Shown: positions 45,561-58,292, numbered from the stretch's first letter. The stretch is 64,000 bases of DNA from Amyloporia xantha (GCA_036971615.1 JAYKKR010000001.1:496001-560000), one strand, 5' to 3'. The notes: generated from the sequence alone by a model not told the origin. Translations and numbers: made by a program.

Positions 45561-47789
45561 TCATCGCTCACCCTCCGGGTCATACACATACTCCCCATAA
45601 ATCGGCTTCCACTGGATCTCCTTAACCCGCTCCCTCACCTCTTCCCTCTTCCAATTTACCCCCGCCGTCCCCTCCTCGACCGCCTGCTCCGCCACCGCCA
45701 CCGCGACCTCGAGGTTCACGGCAGGCGCGCTCCCAAAGTCGGGCAGCAGCGCATCGTCGGGGTCCTTGAGCGCGGGCGCCAGCGAGGCGAGCCGGCGCGT
45801 ACCAGCGATGATCATAGTGTCAGTGAGGGAGCGCGATTTCGACGCGATGGCGCCGAATCCGAGGCCGGGGTAGATGAGCGCGTCTAAAGGGGATGCTCAG
45901 CGTGGAAGGGACGTGATGGCTTCAGGCGATACTCACTATTGCATTCCGCTACGCTGTTCGCGATCAAATAAATGCGTAAATCAGAGCACAAACTCAAGAC
46001 AGAAGGACAAGCCCTCACATGTAGTCTTTCCCGTTCGGCATCTTGCACGGCGGGAACGGGCTCCCCGTCGCCAACAGCGCCTTGCCGTCCGTCCAGTCGT
46101 TCGCATCCTGCGGCGTGCACTCATGCAGCCTGCTCGGGTTGCTCAGCGGGAGAATCACCGGCCGCTCCGTCCCCCGCGCCATCGCCCTCACCACCTCCTC
46201 GCTGAACGCGCCCGCCTGCGTACTGCACCCGATCAACACCGTCGGCCTCACCCTCCGCACCACCTCCAGCAAGCCGACCTCGCCCCGCTCGTTCACCTCC
46301 GCGTCCGCCCACTCCTCGTCCGGGCGCACGAAGTCCTCGAGCCCGGCGCGGATCTTGGCGGGCCCGAGGGAGGCCTTGATGAGCCCGGAGCGGTCGAGCA
46401 GGTAGAAGCGCTGGTTGGCGTCGGACGGGGAGACCTGGTCGAGCGTGACCATGCCGTCGCGCAGCTGGCGGGCGATCCCGAGGCCCGCGGTGCCCGCGCC
46501 GTAGATGACGATGCGCTGGTCGGCGAGGGTGGACTTGGTGACGCCGACGGCGGACATGATGGTTGCGAGTGTGACTGCGCCTGTCCCTTGTCTGATGCCG
46601 GGTTAATGACTATGATGCGTTCAGCGTAGAGAAGTGGCAATACGCACACGTCGTCGTTGAAGACCGAATGTTGGTCCTGGTACAAATCGAGAAGCCGCTT
46701 TGCATTGTTGACGCCGAAGTCCTCAAAATGCAGAAGGCTATGGGGGAGGTACCTGTGGACTAGTTGCACGAATCTGAGGGAGGTATCGTCAGAGATTATG
46801 AGCAGAAAACGGTCTGTTGTGCAACTTACTTGTCGACAAAGCGGTTATATTCATCACCGCGAACGCGTTTGTGAGGCCATCCCTGTATGATGTTGTGAGA
46901 TGAAGATGGCCTGGCAGAATTGTTCGACCTACGACATATAGTTTATCGTTCAACAAATCCTCGTTATCCGTACCAACATCAAGAGTGATGCTGAGAGTCT
47001 TCGAGGGGTTGACTCCAGCAAGTAGACTGTACAAGGGCTAGTTCTTAGCTTGGGTGGCATACGTGTAGCACATTACATACGTGTATATAGCGGCTTTGGC
47101 TGTCGCAATCTATTATGAACATTAAGTCACACCAATCTGGATATAAAATTTGCTGATAAACTCACGCCGATACCCTGTAGAATATGCATCGGTCACAGGG
47201 ATCAGTTCAAATTTGACAGGATTAATATCGAGAGTTGCCTACCCCAACGCCTTGATCGCCGATTCCAAGGATCTGCTCAGCGTCAGAGCAGACAACGAGC
47301 TCAATCTGACGCCCTCGAAGCTGTTCCAGGAAGTCTTCTTGCATGGAATCCTGGTGCGGAAACGTAAGGTACAACCCTTCACTTCTGCGGAACAGATGTG
47401 AATAGTTTGAGATGGCCTCCGCCTGTAGAACAAACTCCAGATCAACAATCAAAAAATGCGTAAGGGCAATAACTCACCTCAGTCGGCGTGTATATGATCG
47501 GCGTCAACTCCTCCAGATGCCTTGAGATGAGAGAGTAATACAAGACCCAATTCTGGTCTTTCAAGCTTTGCAGGAAGGTATTCTTCCTCAACGGCGATTC
47601 TCGTGACTGCAACTGGTCGTACGCTCTATTGCACTGCTCATCGAGCGTATTTACGCAGTAAGGCAAGCGGCCAGTGATACCGAAGGCTTTACGCTCAGCA
47701 GAGGTGAACGCAGTACCTTTGTTCCACTTGGGGTGTGTGAGGATGGCTTCGTCGCGCAGAGCGACGCGGAATGTCGGTGTGGGAGACAT
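45561..47789 (-). CDS. Malic enzyme 2 (paralogue of malic enzyme 1)
   Basis: Same reaction as malic enzyme 1: oxidative decarboxylation of malate to pyruvate. The ATG at 47787-47789 gives [20 protein letters not shown], then [20 protein letters not shown] and [20 protein letters not shown]. Later come [63 protein letters not shown] and FNDDVC. The dinucleotide fold is [17 protein letters not shown], with [20 protein letters not shown] and [20 protein letters not shown] after it. The C-terminus [16 protein letters not shown] ends at 45561. It aligns with malic enzyme 1 over its whole length with the same exon order, so the pair arose by duplication. The GC content of the large C-terminal exon (46.0-46.55 kb) is very high. 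Confidence 0.94.
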
Positions 47790-48440
47790 TGCAATCGTCG
47801 TCGGTTGAGAGGATGGGAATAAAGGGCAGGAAGGGTAGGAGTCGCACTACAGCCGCACTCGAGGCTCGAGCCATAATTATGACGTCGACAGACCTGCAGC
47901 CGCATTCGAAAGCCCTTTTGAGTTGAAGCGACACTTTACCGCCATGATTATCGCTTAAAAATTGTTGGGAAGGTGTCATGATGACTTCAGAAGAAGATTG
48001 AATATAGCAGCTTCAAAGTCCAGCACCAGCTTCAGTACATGGATGAGGGAGGCAAGAGGGAGGGGGCGAAAGTTCAGGCTAGACGCGATCACGTGAAGTA
48101 ATCACGCATCGGGAATCGTGCCTTTCATGTCCATCCATGTCATCGGGGAAGAGCAATCATACGACTCACACCTCGGCTTTGAACGTTTGAACTCTTAGCT
48201 GCCTTCCAAACTATATAGCCGTGAATTCCTGGTAGTGGTATCAATGTGCGCGTACTGGGGCTCAGGAGTTTGAGTATCCGGGCCGCCGAGTAATCACAAT
48301 CCACCGCCTTGCCGCTGCAGATGACTGTCCTCTAGAGCCAGCGTCCTAAGTGCAGTACGATCTATTATCGTCTATTACGAGGCATTTATGAGAGGGTATA
48401 CTCTCTGCGAGCCTACAAGAAGAAAAAACGAATGACTGAA

Positions 48441-48510
48441 TAGCGGACCGTCGCATCGCCGTCGGACAGATCGAACGGAAAGTACGTGTACCATGTGATC
48501 GAACGAAGCC
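48441..48510 (+). promoter_or_regulatory. Conserved upstream block C of the sugar-transporter family
   Basis: This is the copy-C version of the shared block, about 300-370 bp before the ATG. Read on the minus strand it has GCTTCGTTCGATCACATGG, TTTCCGTTCGA and TCCGACGGCGATGCGACGG. It is nearly identical to block A and close to block B. Confidence 0.55.
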
Positions 48511-48717
48511 TCGAATGCATCTCACCTGGCTGATTGTAGGAAGTATATCTGTCTGAACTCTGACCATGGGATCTTTGACCTACTTCTACCGGCTCTAACA
48601 GCTGGAGCTATGCGCCTTCTTATCTCAGAGTGTGTTCCGACTCTGTTCCCAGCAAGTCCCACCGCGACGAGAATAGGCCCGTAGTGGAACAAAGAAGTAG
48701 CCACTCCACAGAACTGA

Positions 48718-48724
48718 TATAAGG
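48718..48724 (+). promoter_or_regulatory. TATA-like box of sugar transporter copy C
   Basis: TATAAGG about 90 bp before the ATG, the same as in copy A. Confidence 0.45.
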
Positions 48725-48810
48725 AAAGACGACCTGTGATTCCAGGTTCATATCTTGCAAGTTTCCTCGTCAAGGAGAACGCCTAATCTGCGAAGTGCCC
48801 TCGAAGCGCG

Positions 48811-51205
48811 ATGGCGGTCCCTACTAATCGCAGAGCGATCTTGCTCGCAATGTTCATCGCATTTGGTGCGTGTCATTGTATCTGGGGTGGTGTTGCATAC
48901 CTCAAAGTATGTAGGAGGTGAATGTTCCCGCCCGCATTTCCATCGCCTGGCTCCGAGATACTGTGAGTACATCGCTGATCACTTCATAGCGGCCACTAAC
49001 ATGCAACTCTGCATTCAGAACAGCGTCTAAATTATCTAAGGCTTTATTTTCGGATATGATATGGGTGTGATCTCAGTGCGTCCCAGTCCAATAATGTTGT
49101 TATCCGTCTTAATTAAGGCCATCTACAGGGATGTCTCATTATGCCCGACTTTGCGGCTCGCTTTGGCCAAGTTGGCGCCGATGGACAACCTTATCTATCA
49201 AGTTCACGACAATCCATTATTACGTCTTTACTTGGAGCAGGGTAATGCATCTTGTAACTCGCCTGTCCCGGTTAACGCTCATGCACATTGGATAGCACTA
49301 TCGTTGGTGCGATTGCTCAGGCGTTCACGTCTGATCGTTTCGGTCGGAGAGGATCGGTGGTTATCTGGGCTGCGGTCTTCACTGCTGGCGTCGCGATTCA
49401 AACTGGAACAGGCTATTCGCTTGTGCAGATTGTTTTTGGTCGGTTTGTCGCAGGCCTCGGCGTGGGCGCACTATCGGGTATTTTTACACATTACAATACT
49501 GGCTTACAAGCTCAACGTGTGATTAAGGTGTTGTGCCGTTGTACAACGGTGAAACGGCACCCAAGGCGCTAAGGGGTGCGCTCATTGTCCTTTACCAGGC
49601 GAATATATTTGTAGGGTACGTGATTTAGTTCTGTCCATTCAGCATATATGTTCTGAGACATGTTTTCCTCCCAGCATTTTTATCAGTGATGTCATCGAAC
49701 TCGGAACGCACAACATCAGCGGATCTGCATCTTGGCGTATTCCCATTGGTCTTCAGATCCTCTGGGGGATCATCCTTTTCTCCGGCATTCTCTTCCTACC
49801 AGAGTCCCCGTATGTTGTTCACCGTAACTTTGATTTTCCTTGCCATCCTTACTGAGATTGTTATGGCCAGCCGGCATCTTTTAGGCACAGGCAGAGACGC
49901 GGAAGCACACGCTGTAGTGTCAGAACTGAATAGTGTGCCTGAAGATGATCCGCTTGTGCAAGAGATCATTGAAGGACTCGAATTCGCCATCAAGGCAGAA
50001 AACGAGGGCGGAAAGGCTACGTGGCTGGAGTGTTTCTCTAAGAGGAACATGCTGTGGAAAAGAACTATCAACGGTATGATGTTGCAATTCATACAACAAC
50101 TAAATGGGCAAAACTTCTACTGTAAGTGAACACCCAAAGATTCGAAGACGGATAACATACCAGAAAGTTCAGTCTACTACGGAGATACCTTTTTCCAGGT
50201 ATGCCGTACATTTTTCTTCACTACCTGCTTGTTCACTTCCAGAGCGGTGTGAAACTGTGCCAATGATAGAGTGCCGGAACACAGTACGTGGGACACGTCG
50301 AGAGTGATGCAGCCGTTTTATTGATTGAACCAGACTCTCGCCATATGTGATTCAAACTATATTAGGAGCAATAGCAATTGCGGGAGTGCTACCGGCTCTG
50401 TACCTCATTGACGTCTGGGGTCGTCGAAGGGTGAGTCTTGTTTCGGGTTGGGCTTGTCTTCGGCTAAACTCATCGCTTTGATTCAGTCCCTTCTCACAGG
50501 CGCCCTCCTCCAGGCTACCTGTGCTGTAATTGCGGCCCTCGTAGGGCATTTCTTACTGGCACCTTCAGGAACCCCGGCCGATCAGCTGACCTCGCGCAAC
50601 AGGCAAGGCGGAGACGTCCTCATCGCATTCGCCCTTATGCATGTATTCACCCAGGCTCTGACTTGGGGCCCGACACCTTGGCAAATATGACTTTGACGTA
50701 ACCTATCGAGGCTGTGTCTAATGTGATGTTTGTTTCAGGGTCTATCTCGGAGAAAGCTTCCCCTTGAGAGTGAGGCCAAAATGTATTGCACTGGGCACCG
50801 CAACAAGTGAGCGCGATTGTACTATTGGTGTCCGCGATTTCTGAGATTACTGATCATAATACACAGACTGGGTTTGGAACTTCCTGCTCAGCTTCTTCTC
50901 GCCTCGAATCGTTGCAAAAATTGGACCTCTGATTTTGCTGATATTTTGCGGCATGCTGCTGTTCGGATTTGTCTACGTTTATCTTTTTATTCCAGAGACC
51001 CTGGGTCTCAGCCTAGAGGAGGTACGTTGAGCTTCTCAACTCGGCCTTCTGTCTAATCTAACGAAAATAGGTCGATGAGATGTACCGCTCTAGGGTCAAG
51101 CCCTGGAACTCGTTCGGATGGCAGCCTAGTGAGAAGCATATACATGCGAGGGCAGTGTCGACAGAAGCAATTGAGTTAAAGGATAAGAAGGTCACCGAAG
51201 CCTAA
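48811..51205 (+). CDS. MFS sugar (hexose-type) transporter, copy C, complete
   Basis: This is the third family member, on the opposite strand to copies A and B. ATG 48811 gives MAVPTNRRAILLAMFIAF. Then come GFIFGYDMGVIS near 49055, MPDFAARFGQVGADGQPYL near 49150, STIVGAIAQAF with DRFGRRGSVVIWAAVFTAGV near 49300, GRFVAGLGVGALSG, and FLPESP near 49800. The central loop has LGTGRDAEAHAVVSELN, EDDPLVQEIIEGLEFAI and WLECFSKRNMLWKR; helix 7 has QQLNGQNFYC. Later come AVIAALVGHFLLAPSGTPAD, the segment WNFLLSFFSPRIVAKIGPLI and PETLGLSLEEV. The tail VDEMYRSRVKPWNSFGW ends at a TAA at 51203-51205. Coding and promoter DNA are much closer to copy A than to copy B. No break is seen. Confidence 0.93.
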
Positions 51206-51890
51206 TACTAGCTACACCCTCCTCAAGGAGGGATCATGGCGCTGATTTGGACGAATATACAATAAACCATCACTCTGGAATCACTTGTATGGTTTCTCAG
51301 CTGAGGCGTTTGCCTCCACCATTGTGAGAAAGCAATACTGATCTGGATGGAATAAAGCTCGAAACATATTTGTGAGTAATGATGGAGAGTCGTGCCACTG
51401 ACATAGATGGACAATAGGCTTAACACTTAGTGTGCCACTCCCACGCGAAGCGCACCCCAATTGGTACACTATGAAGAATCTGTCTCATAAAATCTACAGC
51501 ATGCATAAGTACTACGCTGTAGAACAGTTGATCCCATTCCATCTTCGATGGTTTAGCAAATACTACCAGGACGCGTCTCGCGTTGACGCGAGTCCCGTGA
51601 TCGCATCCAGCGACCGCCTCTTGTGTACTCGTCACGAAACTTGTGCAGAGATGGCGATGCTCCGCACGCCCGTTACCAAATGACCTACGAGCATGAACAC
51701 ACTCTGACAGTGCTCGCGCGAGGAAGCAACCTTAGCAGTGTTCTTTATGACTCGGAATAGGATTGGATTGTAATAAGTAGGCAAATTCGCCATGATGATT
51801 CTACAGATACTCTGTAGACAATCTCGTAATACCTACTGTCTACATAGGGCAGTGCCTCGCAGACAAAAAATGGAGACCAAAAAAGTAGGT

Positions 51891-52004
51891 GAGATGAAAG
51901 TACTGGCGAGAGTATCCCAAGGTCTACTCAGTACTGCCCATTGTTAGATCATTGCAACGAGGAGGCGAGACGGAAGTACAGGTGAGAGTAGTCGGAGGTC
52001 TACT
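51891..52004. repeat. Imperfect 38-bp direct repeat pair
   Basis: Units lie at 51891-51928 and 51967-52004, 76 bp apart from start to start. Both begin GAGA and share AAGTAC, GAGAGTA and AGGTCTACT, with about eight differences. No function is evident. Confidence 0.5.
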
Positions 52005-52680
52005 GCTCGTTGTAATCTTCCTCCTCATCATTGACCAACACGCACATCGCACGGATCCAGGTGATGTAAGCACGGACGACTCTTTGGAAACAATATTGCA
52101 TGACTGAGTCTGAGTTGTCGAGAGAGCACCAAGGATTGTACTGTCTGCACTTCATGCGGGAGCCCCACCATGGCAAGGACTCCAGAGCTGCACGGTCATC
52201 AAGACTTGCGAAGGGTTCCACAGGTGAAAATTTATCAATGAGAGCATTTTTACCAGGCTTAGAATATCACATAATTTTACACTCCTTGCACAGAGCCTTT
52301 AGCTGAGATACAATTAGCCTAGAGTGATCCGCAAAAAATGATGCAATTGTAGAGTTCTCAGCCATGGGAGTGAAGTACTTAGGCGACCTGAGGCGAAGCT
52401 CGAGAGTGGTAGACGAGTCCAAGCAGAAGCTCAAAGGCTCGCTCGCGACGCGTCTTGCACGTGAGATTGCACGTGAGCTCAATTGCAACACACGTGATTA
52501 ATGTGCAATACTGCCTCTCACGCGATAAACTAAAATGCAAAAGACAAGAAAAAAATACGCAAGTGGACAGCACACTGACTGAAGCCCAATATAACAAAAT
52601 AAAGCTGCAATAAATTATGTGGAGCCTCCAGCAATGCCTGCAATACAAAATGGAGAGTAGGCACATGATCGGATAAACGT

Positions 52681-52911
52681 TTAGGTTCCAATGGGTGGAG
52701 CTGATTTGTCAGCACCACACACCGTACATGAATTGATAACCAAATGACAGGTCATTTGGGATTTAGCGCACTCGACGTTCTGGAAATGCAACCTTGCTCT
52801 CCCACAGCCCATACAAGCTTTACTGCTGAATGCGTTCCGTCGACGTATAAAAGGGCCTCTCATTGTCTCCAACGTTCTCCGTTCTGTCCGGGGCCCGAGC
52901 TGTATTGTCAC
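52681..52911 (-). other. Orphan Cys-rich open frame, possible relic
   Basis: The minus-strand frame contains ACMGCGRARLHFQNVEC and SCTVCGADKSAP, two CxxC pairs resembling a zinc-binding module. It has no in-frame ATG at its beginning and no recognisable partner domain. It may be a fragment of a transposon gene or chance. Confidence 0.2.
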
Positions 52912-53569
52912 TTCCAGCTAGATTCTACCCAACCCCCGCTCCACGGTAGTGCGGTCCCACCATTCTACACCATCTTTAGTGAGCTAGACGAGGACAAGGG
53001 AGAAGCAAGTACAACCACTGTATAGGACGCTTAACCCCGTCGTCCCCTGCCAGGCTGCGATACCGGTCATGCAACGATCGACATGGTCGGTATACATAAT
53101 ACACCGGGGGTGTTATCGCTGCAGAGAGGCTTGCACAGAGTTGGCAATCTGTGACTGTCAGAGCTGATAAATTGTAGTCTGGATTTTTGTAACTTTTATA
53201 TGTACCTCTAAATTTCCTTCGTCTGCGTTTTACCCTACTTACACTCTGATCTCTCTGCCTTAATCGGTGTCGTTTTGACTGATGGTTTACTGTGTTGTCC
53301 TCTTATGCTTGATTGATTTGGATTCCTGTATATCACCCTCTGTAATTGCTAGTTTGATGGTCATTGCGGTCAGTACATCGAAATTCTACGTCTGGTGTAC
53401 GAACGTTGGCCGGCCCGATATCCCTCCAATGTCCATGCCTGGAAAACGCTCATTCGGATTAGTGCGTCCTGTTCTTGGGGAGAAGCCGCCACGGCTATTG
53501 CAAAACGCTATATAGTCTGAGCCAGAGGTCCGAGCCGGAGTTAATCGTCTTTGACCAAAGCCCACTGCG

Positions 53570-54987
53570 ATGTCTTCATCCTCCGATCTGTCAGCATCAG
53601 ACCTGCAGTCGATTCTCGAGTTCACTACTACACTTGCTCGCAGAGCGGGCGATTTGATTCTACAAGGCTCACAAGCAATCCTGTCATCAGGCAATGTCGA
53701 CGAGAAGAAGAACTCCGTAGACTTGGTCACAGAGTACGATGTCAGGGTCGAGGAGCTGGTGAAGAAGGAGCTCAGTAGCAAGTATCCGTCTTTCAAGTTG
53801 TGAGTACTCGCGTTTCGGGACACCATAAATTACATGGGCTTGGACAGCTCCCTTTTATAATTCTGATTTATTACTGATTACGGCGCATCACGAGCTTACT
53901 GACAGACTTATTAGCATCGGTGAAGAATCATACGCAGCTGGATCGAGGCCGCCCTTGACAGATGAGCCCACATTTTGTGTTGATCCCATTGGCAAGTCTT
54001 CTCGCATCTGAAAACCTGAAGCCTCTAGTGTTTACTGTCCACTCTATTCTATTTCACAGACGGCACGACAAACTTCGTCCATGGATTCCCCCATGTATGC
54101 ATCTCCCTTGGCTTGATCTACAAGAAAATACCTGTTCTCGGCGTGATCTACAACCCCTTCCTCGAACAGTTGTACACGGGGGTCAAGGGTCAAGGTGCAT
54201 ACCTCACCCAGGGGAGCCGTGCACCAGTTAAGTTGCCCATTGCCGTGCCCCGCCCGCTTCCATCGCTCTCCCAAGCCCTCATCGGTATGTCTAGTTATTT
54301 GATCCATCTTGGATGCATCATGACCTGGTCAAGGCATTGAATGGGGCTCGGACCGCTCTCAGAACATCATCCGCGCGAAGGGCGATTCGTTCAAGAGACT
54401 TGCTGGAAATCCTAAGGAGGGTGTCGAGGGTGGACGAATGGCGCACTCGCTACGCTCTCTCGGTAGTGCTGCTCTCAATTTTAGCATGGTCGCTCAGGGT
54501 GGTATGGATTTCTACTGGTTCGTGCCTTTATCCCTGAATCTCTGCAGTATACTCATGTGATGACCTACCTACAAATTTGTATTTGACAGGGAGATAGGTT
54601 GCTGGTTCGTCCGACATGTCCACCATGTTGGCTCGGTTAGAAGACTAAACTACCCCTAGGCCTTGGGATATTTGTGCAGGATCGATCATTGCTCAAGAAG
54701 CGGGCTGTCTCGTCGCCGGATCGCACAACTCACCTCTTGACAATATAGTGTCAGAAGAGGTCTTTGCAGGAAGGAAACATATTGTCATCCGGGCCATCGG
54801 CGATACTGCAGTAAGTCTCCCTTCGAATCGGCTTCCCTGCATTCGATTCTACTGTCCGCTCCTTTTACATGAATTATTTGACGGTATTGACGAACTTCTG
54901 CACCTGCAGGACGAGAAGGGGATCGATGCACAGAAACGGCTCATCAAAGAGCTCTATGAGACTGTAGAAGACGTAGAGCCCGCATGA
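53570..54987 (+). CDS. Inositol monophosphatase
   Basis: Hydrolyses inositol monophosphates to free myo-inositol using Mg2+. ATG 53570 gives [20 protein letters not shown]. Then follow [38 protein letters not shown] and [18 protein letters not shown] (metal-binding Glu). The family signature [20 protein letters not shown] is split by an intron after VDPI. Next come [60 protein letters not shown], and the second signature [19 protein letters not shown] with its metal-binding Asp. The C-terminal exon [20 protein letters not shown] stops at 54985-54987. All metal-binding motifs are present and the frame is intact over six or so exons. Confidence 0.95.
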
Positions 54988-55580
54988 ATGCCAGAATTGA
55001 CAGGAATATATCGCTTCTGCAAATAGAATGTATCAATGTACAATGGTATGATTGTGGCACTGTGTGACTGAGTCGGGATGCTAGGACATGTTTAATCCCA
55101 AGCTTGACCGGTGATGTTTAAACTCCGCTTTTACCATTGGTCGCATACTCGAGCTGATTACGTCTCAAGGCAGTTAACTCCCTTGATGCCACTGGTACAG
55201 TCATACGCTGATCCCCGTTCACCTTGGATGTATATCCGCCGAACGTGTCAAATGTAGGCCATGAGCCTCGGCCATTGCGGCGGGTATGCGGTCCTCGTGC
55301 AATAATTAGAAGCTCGAGATCTGCTTCGAAAAGCTTCCTTGTCCTCTTTAGTGCCTGTCTACAGACAGCGGCAGGCCCTATGTATGAATACTCCTGGGAT
55401 AATTCGGTTAATCGGCCGTCAGCGTTTATCACGAAGTCAGCTGGCTATTGCCGGTGCGGGCCACACATCGTAATGTATTTCGACTAACTACAAGGCAGGG
55501 TCATGTTTTCAGAAGAAAGAAGACTGTTAGGTGTGCTTATATACAGCTTTCGACAGCTGTGTGTCGTCAAGTACTTCGCG
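54988..55580. other. Intergenic between inositol phosphatase and P450 genes
   Basis: 3' flank of the phosphatase and the P450 promoter. No gene recognised. Confidence 0.5.
55538..55543 (+). promoter_or_regulatory. TATA-like box of P450 array gene 1
   Basis: TATATA about 40 bp before the ATG at 55581. Confidence 0.35.
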
Positions 55581-57734
55581 ATGACCGACACTGCACAGTA
55601 CCTTTATGCGCTAGCTGGCGTTTTTATTACATTGTATCTCATCTATTGGAGGACACACCCTGTATGCTTTCTTCAGAAGCGCTGAGGCTAAATTCGTAGT
55701 AAACTGACTGAATTTGGCTATAATACAGCTATATCACATCCCGACAATTGGACCATCTGCGCCGTTGCTGTCCTACCTGGGAGCATATAGATATTATCAC
55801 AATGCACGGGAGATACTCCAGGAGGGATACAGCAAGGTATGCCCCCCAAGTCAACCCTCTGTGTGATCCTGTTCATGACAGATTCGCTTACATGATCGTG
55901 CGCGATAATCGTAGCACAAGGTATTCAAGGTTTCAGTGCTTGACAGGTGGATCGTCGTTGTCAGCGGTGCCGACATGAATGAAGAGCTGCGAAAAGTACC
56001 AGATACTCATGTATCTTTTGTGGAGGCTGCAGAAGAGGTGCAATCCTTCGAGTCCAAAGCACTTATCCCATGATTTACTCGTGCACCAGCTTGTTCAAAT
56101 GAAGCACACGGTAGCGCCCGAAATTTCCAGCAATCCCATCCATACCAACGTGATCCGTGGGCCACTCACCAGAAATCTAGGTCTGCTCTTCCCCGACGTT
56201 GTCGACGAGATTGAACGTGCTTTTCCCGAGACAATTCGTCTCAAGGGTGATGGTGAGCGTCATAAAATTCAAATTCCACAGCTTCTGACTAATTCATGTG
56301 TCATGTGTACGGTCACCGACGTAATTAGAATGGGTCAGTATCTCTGTGCTAGAAAGCATGGCAAAAGTGGTGTCGCGGGCAAGTAACCGCATTTTCGTCG
56401 GGCTTCCTTTATGTAAGCATTGTGTCTTTATCCCGATCGCTGAATTTATGTCTCAATAACAATGGTCAACCGGCAGGCCGTGACCCCGAGTTTCTTTCTA
56501 CTGTTGTTAACTTCGCATTTGCCGTCAGCATTGGAAGAGATGTACTCAACGTCATCCCCGGCGTCTTCAGAGGGTACATCTCCGCATTCTTCGCTTCATG
56601 GTATGATAGCGAATCTCAAAAAACAACAGATTGGCAGGAAGATTCCTGCCTTGGTCAAAGCGTGCGATTCACAAAACATCAGAGTGTATGACACCCGTGA
56701 TACAGGAGCGTTTGCAGAAGTTGCGAGAACTCGGCGACGAATGGCCTGACAGACCGGTGAGCATCTCTATTTCTACTCATTGTTATTGCGACATCTGAAG
56801 CGGGTTCAAACCCTCATAGAATGACTACCTCATGTGGCTTATTGAGGAAGCTCACAAAGTCGGCAGAGACGCTGACCTTGTGGTCCAGGGCATCTTGACC
56901 TCTAACTTCGCTGCCATTCACACTTCTAGCCATGTGTGTGAATTCAGTCATACGTATCGACGGATACCTGACGCATTTTTTGTTCAACCAGAGTATAACG
57001 CACTCGTTATACAATCTCGCCGCAAACCCGCAGTACATCCAACCTCTGCGCGAGGAGGTCGAAACGGTGATCAGAGAGCACGGATGGACGAAACCTGCTA
57101 TAGGCAAGTTGTGGAAGCTAGACAGCTTCATGAGGGAGTCGCAGCGCCTAAGCGGGATATCTGGTAGTGAGTGTGCATCCGACCGACTTCTTATTCTGGT
57201 TTCACCTTCAGGTTTCAGCCAACTGATACGACCTGGTTTATTACCAGTCTCCGTGATGCGCAAAGTTTTACAGGACTTCACGCTTTCCGACGGGACATAC
57301 TTACCCAGAGGCACCATCGTTGTGGCTGCAGCAAGTGCCACCCACCTAGACGAGAAGTACTATGACAATCCGGAGGTCTTTAACCCATTCCGCTTCTCGG
57401 ACATGCGTACGGAGGAGAGTGAGAAGATCAATCACCAATACGTCAACACTTCTAGAGAATTCATCACTTTCGGTCACGGGAAACATGCTTGGTGGGTCGT
57501 TATCTCTTCAGAAGGAAAGTGCACACTCATTTTTCTCACGTGTTTGTGTCGGATAGCCCTGGTCGCTTCTTTGCAGTCAATGAGCTAAAATTGATGATGG
57601 CCTACATCGTTATGAATTACGACTTGAAGTTCCAGGACGGTGTCGGAAGGCCGGACAATATGTGGATCTGGCACGACATCGCTCCTTCCAACGTTGAGGT
57701 GATGTTCAGGAAGCGGCAGATGGTCAAGGTGTAG
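55581..57734 (+). CDS. Cytochrome P450, array gene 1 (ent-kaurene-oxidase-like, possibly CYP512)
   Basis: A membrane-bound P450. ATG 55581 gives MTDTAQYLYALAGVFITLYL, a single N-terminal anchor, then LYHIPTIGPSAPLLSYLGAY. Next come WIVVVSGADMNEELRKVPDT, MKHTVAPEISSNPIHTNVIR, ASNRIFVGLPLC, GRFLPWSKRAIHKTSE and LQKLRELGDEWPDRP. The I-helix region reads LTSNFAAIHTSSHSITHSLY, with AAIHTSS in place of AGxDTT. The K helix is FMRESQRL (ExxR) and FNPFRF is the PERF-like motif. The heme loop FGHGKHA-CPGR is split by an intron inside the Cys codon. It ends RKRQMVKV at 57734. The family guess rests on remembered similarity to basidiomycete ent-kaurene-oxidase-like P450s and needs a search. It heads a tandem array. 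Confidence 0.92.
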
Positions 57735-58292
57735 ACTATCCGCCCGTGCTAGTCATTCAATGATTGCTGTACAGTGTTGAATGTCGAGAACCAGATGTAT
57801 GTGCAAGATACATGAATGAGATTTCAAGGACATTTCGCGGACTTCGATCTCCGCTCACTGTTCAAAGCCGTGGTTTGGCGCTCCATCCAACACGCAAATT
57901 GTTTTCTTCGACAGTCTGCCACTCAGGGACTCGAAGCCCTGCAATCTTCTGCTTGTGCACGATGTGGCGTACATGCGTCTTCTCAGAATGTCAAAGGTCG
58001 TAATCACTTTCCTGTAAGTGAACAATCTCAGATTGCAGCATGCCCCTCCTCTGTCAAGATTCAGTCATGTGGACCGAGGATGTCTGCTTCTATGGGTCCT
58101 ATCACACTACTCGAGACTTCCCATCCCCACGCATGTGGCTTAGATCAAGGACTGGGCGCAAGTTGGGCGTTTGGAAATTACTAAGACCAGGCGTGTACGT
58201 CCGGAGACGGACGTGCCTGGCTCCGACTTCGAAGTTGTGCAGTATAAGGCCAGTGTTGTGCAGGTCTCCTCTGTGCGACCCCCAGTGGGACA
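57735..58292. other. Intergenic between P450 array genes 1 and 2
   Basis: 3' flank of array gene 1 and promoter of array gene 2. No gene recognised. Confidence 0.5.

Larger units (their letters stand above)
47790..48810. other. Divergent intergenic between malic enzyme 2 and sugar transporter C
   Basis: Promoters of both genes. The right half (about 48340-48810) is homologous, in inverted orientation, to 2110-2600 upstream of transporter A. Confidence 0.6.
51206..53569. other. Intergenic 2.4 kb between sugar transporter C and inositol phosphatase
   Basis: No confident gene. It has an imperfect 38-bp direct repeat near 51.9-52.0 kb and an orphan Cys-rich frame at 52681-52911, listed separately. 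A plus frame at 53282-53515 (MVYCVVLLCLIDLDSCI) is unrecognised. Confidence 0.4.
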
